Shown: one piece after another, positions 58,012-64,000 of the stretch | Layout: every line of letters starts with the position of its first letter | Position numbering within the stretch: position 1 is the first letter of the stretch | Assembly (NCBI GenBank): GCA_020161265.1 | Contig: JAIUOC010000001.1 | Coordinates: 186,001 to 250,000, forward strand | Reading direction: 5' to 3' | DNA: 64,000 nucleotides | Source: Chloroflexota bacterium | GTDB taxonomy: Bacteria; Chloroflexota; Chloroflexia; Chloroflexales; Herpetosiphonaceae | The notes under the pieces: generated by a model | Seen by the model: only the letters and a program-made list of their open reading frames with translations | What the model was told of the DNA's origin: nothing | The model's database searches: none | Translations under genes and position numbers: made by a program

Positions 58012-60081
58012 GTGACGATTCATAAAAAACAATTTAATGATATTTATGCCAGCATGGTTGCCGATTCGCGCCAGCGCTTGCCACGGCTCTCCGATTTTGA
58101 AGAAGGCAGCGTGGTGCGTTCGCTATTTGAATCGTTTGCCTATGAGCTAGCCGTATTGTATGAGCAGCTGGATCTGGTCTATCAAGCTGGATTTATCGAT
58201 ACTGCTGAGGGGGCGCAGCTTGATCGGGTGGTGGCGATTTTAGGCATCAAGCGCAACGAGCCAGATTTTGCAACAGGCAGCGTGACTTTTCAACGTGATA
58301 GTACGAGTGAAGAAACGTTGATTCCGATTGGCACGTTGATCACCACCAAGGAAGATCCCAAGCAAACGCCTTCTAAAAAAGCTTATATCACAACTGAAGA
58401 AGGCCGAATTGCCCCAGGCATGGCCACAGTTGAGGTCCATGTACGAGCCGAAGAGCGTGGCAAACACATGACAACCGCCGAGCAAACGGTGATTGTGATG
58501 CCGCGACCATTGCCTGGCATCAAAGCAGTGACTAATCCTAAAGCGATCGGCTTTCGCGGGCGCGAGCGCGAAACCGACCAAGAATTGCGTGAGCGTGCCA
58601 AACAAACCTTGCTGGCTTCAGGCCGCGCCTCAAGTTTATCGATTGAAAATGCCTTGTTGAGTTTGCCCGAAGTACGCGAAGTGCGGATTCACGAAGATTT
58701 TCATAATAATCCTGAAGGCCGTCCAGGATCGATCGAAGTCTTTGTTGATGGCATGAACGAGCATAACGAGCGCCAATTGCGCCAACGTTTAGATGAGGTG
58801 CGGGCCGCTGGGATTTATGTGGTGCTTAAGCCAGCAGCACCGATTAATGTTGATGCAGTGATTCATATTGCGGCCAACGATCAGATTGCGAATGCTGAAA
58901 AAGGCCTGCTTGAAACCCAAGTGCGCGAAGCAGTTGAAGCTTACTTTGGCCGTTTGGGTATGGGCCAGCCCTTGCTTTTCTCGCAACTGACCAGCGAAAT
59001 TTTGCAGGTCAAAGGCGTAAATGATTTGATTAATTTGGAGTTGCAGCTTTATCGTGAGGCCGATAGCAAAGCCCAAGGCATTGTGCAGTTGACTCGTAGC
59101 AGCAATTTGACCCAAACTTTGTTGATCGAGTTGCCCTGTGAATTGCGCACGCTGGATAATCAACGCTTTTTGGCAATCAATCCTGCAAGTTTTGCCCCCA
59201 ACCAAGCGACGATTGAGCTTCAGGTGCAGGCGATGTTGGCTGGACGCAGCGGCGAGCTAGCAACTAGTGCCGCCTTGTGGGAAGAATTGGTGATCAATCA
59301 GACCAAAGTAACCATTGCTAACCTTCAGCCAATTTTATTGCAACGCACCAAACATACACCACAAGATAAGCGTTTGGAAAGCGCTATTTCCGAGATTTTT
59401 AATCCTGGCAGTATTCGGGTAGCGGCTGAGCCAAAGGATTTGCCAATCCTGATCTTTATTAAATTGGTTGAACCAGGCTTGGAGCGCGACGAGAAACGTC
59501 GCAAAATCGAAGGCGCAATTCAAGAATATATTGCTAGTTTGACGCTTGGCTCAGCCATCCAAGCTAGCGAAATCGAGAAGAAAATTCGGCTCTATCATCG
59601 CAAAGATTTTAGCTTGCGCATGCTGGCAAAGCCCTTCCAAAGCAACGAACGCCCTGAGGATAGCGCGATTCAGGTCAGTATTATTGAAAAGCCCGTTTTA
59701 GCTAACCTGCTGATCTATAGCGAGCGAGTCGAATTAACTGGCAAACTTGAGTTGACGGTTGCGCCAACCACCAGCGATAGCCAACGCCGCCAAATTTGCT
59801 ATGAAGTGCGACGGGCAATTATGGCCTATCTCGATGATCTAGCTCCAGAGCAGGATTTAGAGCTAGCCCAGATCGAAGCGCTTGCCAAAGCCCAACTTCA
59901 GGTATTGCAAGTTGCTTTCAACCCTAAACACTGCCAGCTCTACAATCTCTCGACCAATCCAGTTAGTGTGCTGGCCGAGCGTAATAACGGTAAAGTCGTT
60001 AAAATCGCCAGCTTCGAGAAAGTTTTTCTCGCCAGCGATAGTGCCAGCGATCCGGCGCTGCGCTTTGTAATACAGGCTTAA
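58012..60081 (+). CDS. Baseplate J / gp47-like wedge protein
   Basis: A 689-residue wedge protein. The N-terminal RLPRLSDFEEGSVVRSLFESFAYELAVLYEQLDLVYQAGFIDTAEGAQLDRVVAILGIKR is the classical gp47/J opening. GSVTFQRDS, LIPIGTLITT, FRGRERETDQELRERAKQTLLASGRAS and VFVDG follow in order. It is about twice the length of P2 gpJ; the extra C-terminal half repeats J-like sheet elements (AIQEYIASLTLGSAIQASEIEKKI, RRAIMAYLDDLAPEQDLELAQIEALAKA). The length equals that of injection-system Afp11-type proteins. The start is GTG 58012 with GGAGG at 58001-58005. Confidence 0.9.
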   Translation: MTIHKKQFNDIYASMVADSRQRLPRLSDFEEGSVVRSLFESFAYELAVLYEQLDLVYQAGFIDTAEGAQLDRVVAILGIKRNEPDFATGSVTFQRDSTSEETLIPIGTLITTKEDPKQTPSKKAYITTEEGRIAPGMATVEVHVRAEERGKHMTTAEQTVIVMPRPLPGIKAVTNPKAIGFRGRERETDQELRERAKQTLLASGRASSLSIENALLSLPEVREVRIHEDFHNNPEGRPGSIEVFVDGMNEHNERQLRQRLDEVRAAGIYVVLKPAAPINVDAVIHIAANDQIANAEKGLLETQVREAVEAYFGRLGMGQPLLFSQLTSEILQVKGVNDLINLELQLYREADSKAQGIVQLTRSSNLTQTLLIELPCELRTLDNQRFLAINPASFAPNQATIELQVQAMLAGRSGELATSAALWEELVINQTKVTIANLQPILLQRTKHTPQDKRLESAISEIFNPGSIRVAAEPKDLPILIFIKLVEPGLERDEKRRKIEGAIQEYIASLTLGSAIQASEIEKKIRLYHRKDFSLRMLAKPFQSNERPEDSAIQVSIIEKPVLANLLIYSERVELTGKLELTVAPTTSDSQRRQICYEVRRAIMAYLDDLAPEQDLELAQIEALAKAQLQVLQVAFNPKHCQLYNLSTNPVSVLAERNNGKVVKIASFEKVFLASDSASDPALRFVIQA

Positions 60082-60083
60082 TT

Positions 60084-62165
60084 ATGCAACGATTAACTGG
60101 CAAAACGATAGCCCTCTTGCAACGCTTGGCTCATTTTTACGCTCCAGCCGAGGCGGGTGAGTTGTTGTTGCTGTTCGCCGAGATGTTTGGGCGCAGGCTC
60201 GAACGAACTGAGCTTGATCTATACCATGTGCTGCGTTCGCATCATGTCGAGACTGCAACCAACCAAGGTTCACAAGGTTATATTGCCCCAATTGAGCAGC
60301 GCGGCGATCTCGATAAGATTTTTGCGCTCTACCTTGAGGCTTTGGGTGGCACATCGCAGCTGATCAAAATGAACCCCCGTTTTACCCAGCGTTCATTTGA
60401 TGCCTACCGTTTGAGCCAAATCATTCTGACTGAGCAAAGCCCACTCCAAGCCTATCTTGATCAACTGATTGATCCAACGACATGGAAATTGCTGCGGCGT
60501 TATACCGTGGATTATGCCTATGTTTTAGGATCTGAGGTTCAGGCGGGCTTAGTTTTAGAATTGTTGGTACAGCGCACGCCGATCAGCACGATTATTGCCC
60601 AACAAATTGCCGAACGCTGCCCACAGGAATATCAGCAGATTCAACGCTATAACGGGGGCAGTAGCATTAGCCGTGGCTTGGCTTTAGCAGTTGCCCAAGC
60701 CTTGAATCAAGCGATTTTGGCTGATACCCAATTTTTTACGCGCCACTATGCTGTGCTGAGCAATTTGAGCTTGCCCAGCCATGCTTGGAGCCTGATTTAT
60801 AGCTTGTATCGTGAGTTTTTGCGGCCAATCTATGCCCAGGAGCCAAACCCCGATCGGCGCAGCCAACTGCTGAATGTGCTTGATCAAAGCGAATCTAGCC
60901 CCAATCCGTTGAGCGATGATGTAGCGCGTTTGAATCGAATTATTGTCGATTCAGCGTTGGGCTATGATGCACGCTTGCGACCTTGGGGCTTGAGCGTGCG
61001 TCGAATTTCAAGCCTGCAAGAGGTGCGCCAAGCCTTATTGACCTTGCTCAATCAATTGCTTGATGACACACAATTAGTCAAGGCTGAGCGCTTTCCCGAT
61101 TTGGCTGAAGATTTACCCACATTGCAAGCCAGCTATGCCGATGATCTGATTCGTTTGAATCGTTATGCCTTGGAAACGACTTGGGATTATGCGCTTGAGC
61201 CAAGCCATGCGCCCTATCGTGAGCGCTTGCAAGGCCTGATTGCCGTGCTCAAGCGCGGAGCCTCGACTCGCCAAGGCATTTTGGATATTGTGGCGGCCAA
61301 TTTAGGCATTGTTGGCAATGATCCGGCGGTGGCGGCAGCCAAAGCCTTAATTGATATTGAAGAATTTCTGCCCAAACGAGCGCTCTTTTTTGCCGATAAT
61401 CTCAAGTTCTACCAAGAATTTGAAGTCGATAACATCAATCGCAGCCCTGAAACGCCGCATATTTGGATTACGATGCTGAATGGGCCGTTTCGTGAGCTGA
61501 CCAATATTGAGCTAATCGATATCAAAAGTGGCCAACGGGTGCGCTTTCCTGGCCGTTTGCAAATTGGCGATCGCTTGACCTTGGAAGGTACGCAAGTGCT
61601 GCGCAATGGGATCGTGCCGCCCGAAGGCTTGATTGGTACAATTCCCCAATTAAAACCTGGCGTAGCCCGTTGGCGCTTAAATGCCGACATTATTGGGGCT
61701 GATGGCAAGGTCTATCCAGCTGGAGCCTTCGATAAACAAGCCTTTGATCAAACCCTCTTTGTGCCCGACGAGCCAATTGTGCGGGTCGAAGTTTCGTCGT
61801 ATGCCCTGACCTATGGCGTGTTCACGGTCACAATTCCTTGGCATATTGCGGGCTTTACCGATAAATTTGATGAAGGCGGCGATCACCCACGTCAGCAAAT
61901 TCTGAATTTGGTTAATCGCGTGAAGGCGGCGGGTGTGCAAGCCTTGGTCGCCTATAAACAAGTCTTCCAAGAAGATCATGACCAACTTGATCGGCTTGAT
62001 TTACGAATGCAAGGCCGTTTGCTCAATCAACAACACGACGTGAGCGATAGCTTTGATCTTGAGAGTCAGCAACGCAGCAACGAGCAGCATGATATCAGCG
62101 ATAGCTTAGTGCTGTCAGGCCAGTTTGATTACACCCGATTTGATAGCCTCAATAGATTTGCATAG
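60084..62165 (+). CDS. Large baseplate wedge protein (gpI / Afp12-like position)
   Basis: A 693-residue protein. The opening resembles the helical start of wedge proteins: LLQRLAHFYAPAEAGELLLLFAEMFGRRLERTELDLYHVL. LQGLIAVLKRGASTRQGILDIVAANLGI is the kind of segment found in gpI-type tail proteins. The last 250 residues (LTNIELIDIKSGQRVRFPG, LRNGIVPPEG, EVSSYALTYGVFTVTIPWHI, RQQILNLVNRVKAAGVQALVAYKQ) are beta-rich with a closing helix, as in fibre-attachment domains. By order it should complete the wedge with gp47 and carry the fibre. Two HD(V/I)SDS repeats occur near the C-terminus. Confidence 0.7.
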   Translation: MQRLTGKTIALLQRLAHFYAPAEAGELLLLFAEMFGRRLERTELDLYHVLRSHHVETATNQGSQGYIAPIEQRGDLDKIFALYLEALGGTSQLIKMNPRFTQRSFDAYRLSQIILTEQSPLQAYLDQLIDPTTWKLLRRYTVDYAYVLGSEVQAGLVLELLVQRTPISTIIAQQIAERCPQEYQQIQRYNGGSSISRGLALAVAQALNQAILADTQFFTRHYAVLSNLSLPSHAWSLIYSLYREFLRPIYAQEPNPDRRSQLLNVLDQSESSPNPLSDDVARLNRIIVDSALGYDARLRPWGLSVRRISSLQEVRQALLTLLNQLLDDTQLVKAERFPDLAEDLPTLQASYADDLIRLNRYALETTWDYALEPSHAPYRERLQGLIAVLKRGASTRQGILDIVAANLGIVGNDPAVAAAKALIDIEEFLPKRALFFADNLKFYQEFEVDNINRSPETPHIWITMLNGPFRELTNIELIDIKSGQRVRFPGRLQIGDRLTLEGTQVLRNGIVPPEGLIGTIPQLKPGVARWRLNADIIGADGKVYPAGAFDKQAFDQTLFVPDEPIVRVEVSSYALTYGVFTVTIPWHIAGFTDKFDEGGDHPRQQILNLVNRVKAAGVQALVAYKQVFQEDHDQLDRLDLRMQGRLLNQQHDVSDSFDLESQQRSNEQHDISDSLVLSGQFDYTRFDSLNRFA

Positions 62166-62177
62166 AAGGATGAGTGT

Positions 62178-62651
62178 ATGTTCAGGAGTGAGCATTTGGA
62201 TATTGCCGGACGCTTGACGATTCAGCAATTCACCAGCGCTGGTGAGTTGGTCGAGCAAATTAGCGCCCACAACGATATTACCGTGGCTGGACGCACGCTG
62301 GTAGCGCGGTTGTTCAATCGCGAAAAGCAAGGTGACGTGATTCAGCGGGTTTCGACGATTCAGCTTGGTGGATCAAAAGCCGCCTTCAATCCCGCCCATA
62401 CTGCACTGGTTCAGCCAATTGGCACAACCAAAATTGCCCGAATCGAGCAACTTGACGTAACTGATAGTAGCAATAAGCCACGGATTATGCTGCGGCTCAC
62501 TGGTGAGCTAGGCGAACGCGATTGTAATGGCGAGTTGCGTGAAGCTGGCCTATTTACGGAAGATGGCGTGATGTACAACCGCGTGATTTTCGACACGATC
62601 ACCAAATCTGAGCAATTCAAATTGACATTAATTTGGGAAATTACCTTTTAG
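62178..62651 (+). CDS. Small tail-fibre-associated protein of unknown family
   Basis: A 157-residue, mainly beta protein. It begins EHLDIAGRLTIQQFTSAGELVEQISAHNDITVAGRTLVARLFN and ends EREDC-like ERDCNGELREAGLFTEDGVMYNRVIFDTITKSEQFKLTLIWEITF. The NGELREAGLFT...MYNRV(I/A)F pattern is familiar from phage tail-fibre or collar proteins that link baseplate and fibre, but I cannot name the family with certainty. It is tightly placed between the wedge and fibre genes. Confidence 0.6.
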   Translation: MFRSEHLDIAGRLTIQQFTSAGELVEQISAHNDITVAGRTLVARLFNREKQGDVIQRVSTIQLGGSKAAFNPAHTALVQPIGTTKIARIEQLDVTDSSNKPRIMLRLTGELGERDCNGELREAGLFTEDGVMYNRVIFDTITKSEQFKLTLIWEITF

Positions 62652-62666
62652 CGGGAGTCAGCAGCA

Positions 62667-63860
62667 ATGGCCTATAATCATCAAGATAAACAAAGTGGGC
62701 AGCTTATTCGTGCCGCTGACTGGAACGAAATGAGCCGCGAAGTTGCGCGTTTGGATGAGGCGAAAGTTAATCGAACCGGCGGCGATGGTATCCAAGGGCC
62801 GCTCAAAGTAACTGCTGGAGCCGATGCAACTCAAGCATCGCTCAAAGTTGCGGCAACGACCACTGGCGCAAAAGCGCCGTTGGCTGAATTTCGCCATAGC
62901 AACCAAACCCAAGGGGTGAGCATTGGCTATGCGAGCATTTTGGCGACTGGCTCGAACCCCAACCAACCGCTGGCGATTGCCGCTCGTGGCACCGACCCCC
63001 TGACGTTGAATGCAGAAAGTGGCGGCAACGTGGGGATTGGCACGACCAATCCCCAAAATAAGCTTCAAGTCGAAGGCAATCTGCACCTGAATGGCAATAC
63101 CCTGTATTTGCGCAAAAACCCAACCGATCAGTATGATTTGGTACGTTGGCAAGAAACGACAGATCGGGTCGAAATTGGCGGCTTCAATGGAGTAACGCTT
63201 GGCCATACCAAAGATGCCAGCAATGTGGTTAAACCGGTGCTCACGGTGCGTTCAGAGCAACAAGTGGAAGTAAATGGGAGTTTGACCGTTCAACTTGATG
63301 CTGCCACCCGCCATGTCCCACTGCTGCAAATTCGGCGTTCGGCTGCTGCCCGTGAAGATGGCAAATTTACCTTTCTCGAATTATTTCAAGAAGCCTCAGC
63401 AACCTTGGGTGAGGTTAATCCAAGCATTCGCTTTCATCATGGCAATCGCTATTGGTGGCGAATTGAAAGCCGGGCTGATGGATTCTACTTCAAAGATGGC
63501 AGTATTAATAGCGATAATTTAACTACAATTGTGGCGAACAGTTTGCGTTTTGGTGATGGTACGACCCAAAGCACAGCCATCAAACAGACCCAAATTCGCT
63601 CTGGTGTGGTGCAAACTGGCCATTTTGAAGGGGGCAATGCGACAAGAACCGTTAGAAAGGCGATTAACTATAGTGGATTTAGCCAAGTACCGACGGTCAT
63701 TGTTGGCCTAGCTGGCTCGGATACCAACAAAGATCGTAATGTGCGGTTGGTAGTTTCGGTTGAGGGCGTGACCCAAACCTCGTGCACGGCGGTAGCCATG
63801 ACGTGGGCCAATAGCGAGGTTTACGATGCCTGGATTTTCTGGATTGCCATTGGAGTTTAG
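62667..63860 (+). CDS. Tail fibre with C-terminal H-type lectin domain
   Basis: A 397-residue fibre. After a short attachment segment (GQLIRAADWNEMSREVARLDE) come repeats typical of trimeric fibres (VNRTGGDGIQGPLKVTAG, GNVGIGTTNPQNKLQVEGNLHLNG). A head domain with FHHGNRYWWRIESRADGFYFKDG follows. The last about 85 residues (SGVVQTGHFEGGNATRTV, FSQVPTVIVGLAGSD, NVRLVVSVEGVTQTSCTAVAMTWANSEVYDAWIFWIAIG) match the H-type lectin fold, which binds N-acetylgalactosamine-type sugars in eukaryotic relatives. It would give the particle target specificity. Confidence 0.85.
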   Translation: MAYNHQDKQSGQLIRAADWNEMSREVARLDEAKVNRTGGDGIQGPLKVTAGADATQASLKVAATTTGAKAPLAEFRHSNQTQGVSIGYASILATGSNPNQPLAIAARGTDPLTLNAESGGNVGIGTTNPQNKLQVEGNLHLNGNTLYLRKNPTDQYDLVRWQETTDRVEIGGFNGVTLGHTKDASNVVKPVLTVRSEQQVEVNGSLTVQLDAATRHVPLLQIRRSAAAREDGKFTFLELFQEASATLGEVNPSIRFHHGNRYWWRIESRADGFYFKDGSINSDNLTTIVANSLRFGDGTTQSTAIKQTQIRSGVVQTGHFEGGNATRTVRKAINYSGFSQVPTVIVGLAGSDTNKDRNVRLVVSVEGVTQTSCTAVAMTWANSEVYDAWIFWIAIGV

Positions 63861-63869
63861 GAGTGAATC

Positions 63870-64000
63870 ATGCGGCAACAACTTGAACAACGTTTAGCGA
63901 CATTGAAGGAAGAATTTCAGGCTGGTCAAACCATGCTGGCTGAGCTTGAAACCAAGCGCGAAAATCTGAATGCTACGTTACTCCGAATCAGCGGGGCGAT
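63870..64000 (+). CDS. Coiled-coil protein, partial (cut by window edge)
   Basis: ATG 63870, 9 bases after the fibre stop, opens MRQQLEQRLATLKEEFQAGQ and a continuing heptad-rich helix to the window end with no stop. GGAG (63852-63855) and TTTAGGAG (63857-63863) supply ribosome-binding sites. The N-terminus has the look of small phage coiled-coil proteins of about 60-80 residues. It belongs to the same operon; the role is unknown. Confidence 0.7.
   Translation, partial: MRQQLEQRLATLKEEFQAGQTMLAELETKRENLNATLLRISGA

Noticed and set aside
47863-64000. Ordinary prophage
   Set aside because: No capsid, portal, terminase, integrase, lysis gene or attachment repeat is visible in 16 kb, though the right end is not seen.
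47863-64000. Type VI secretion system
   Set aside because: No TssJLM membrane complex, ClpV or split TssB/TssC sheath; the sheath is a single phage-type protein and gpD/gpV are separate.
1-64000. CRISPR arrays, tRNA or rRNA genes
   Set aside because: No regularly spaced identical repeats with unique spacers, no cloverleaf with the T-loop consensus, and no rRNA signature was recognised by eye; a covariance-model scan would be the decisive test.

Overview
The window looks like chromosome of a filamentous predatory Chloroflexota bacterium, most likely Herpetosiphon or a close relative. This is inferred from the gene set and style: roughly half GC, secreted proteins with PTATP / TNTPVPSSTPT stalks and short C-terminal Pro-containing tails, an OAA-type lectin, and many intergenic 'CGAAGGACACGAAG' and 'GATCCCCGACCCC' repeats. 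No sequence search was run, so the genus is an inference. I recognise no rRNA, tRNA, CRISPR array, transposase or integrase.

Region 1 (1-19 kb) is a housekeeping and accessory mixture. It holds the start of an exported protein at the left edge, a DIP1984-family protein, an aldehyde dehydrogenase, a 1194-residue multi-PAS hybrid histidine kinase, a two-repeat OAA-type lectin, a small beta-rich protein, an aldo/keto reductase, a PNPOx-like protein, a Tat-exported Pro/Trp-rich protein, an acyl-CoA-synthetase-like enzyme followed by trpA, a TetR regulator with three visible operators controlling itself and an SDR-family gene, and an S9 peptidase.

Region 2 (19-36.6 kb) is rich in degradative and secreted proteins: a GH81 endo-beta-1,3-glucanase with ricin-type lectin module, a class III cyclase/AAA/TPR signalling protein, a GH3 beta-glucosidase, a WDG-repeat surface protein, stand-alone ethanolamine ammonia-lyase (eutBC), a beta-helix surface protein and an asparaginase. 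GH81 plus GH3 could take beta-1,3-glucan to glucose, and the OAA lectin could bind mannan, which would suit predation on microbes or fungi.

Region 3 (36.6-47.3 kb) has glgA overlapping a GalT/HIT-like gene. Next comes a tightly overlapping six-gene minus-strand operon matching the uncharacterised STM4011-STM4015 cassette: two radical SAM enzymes, an alkaline-phosphatase-superfamily hydrolase, an ATP-grasp-like protein and leucine-rich STM4015, here duplicated in tandem. A galE-like epimerase and a hotdog thioesterase follow.

Region 4 (47.7 kb to the right edge) is a contractile tail-like injection machine led by a good sigma70-type promoter. Its genes encode sheath, tube, a tail-assembly chaperone with a textbook -1 frameshift site, an unknown Gln/Ala/Pro-rich protein, a gpU-like protein, a giant helical protein (tape-measure candidate), hub (gpD), spike (gpV), PAAR tip, gp25, gp47/J, a gpI/Afp12-like wedge, a small fibre-associated protein and a fibre with an H-type lectin tip. 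No capsid, portal, terminase or integrase gene is visible, so it is probably an extracellular contractile injection system or tailocin; the cluster runs off the right edge.
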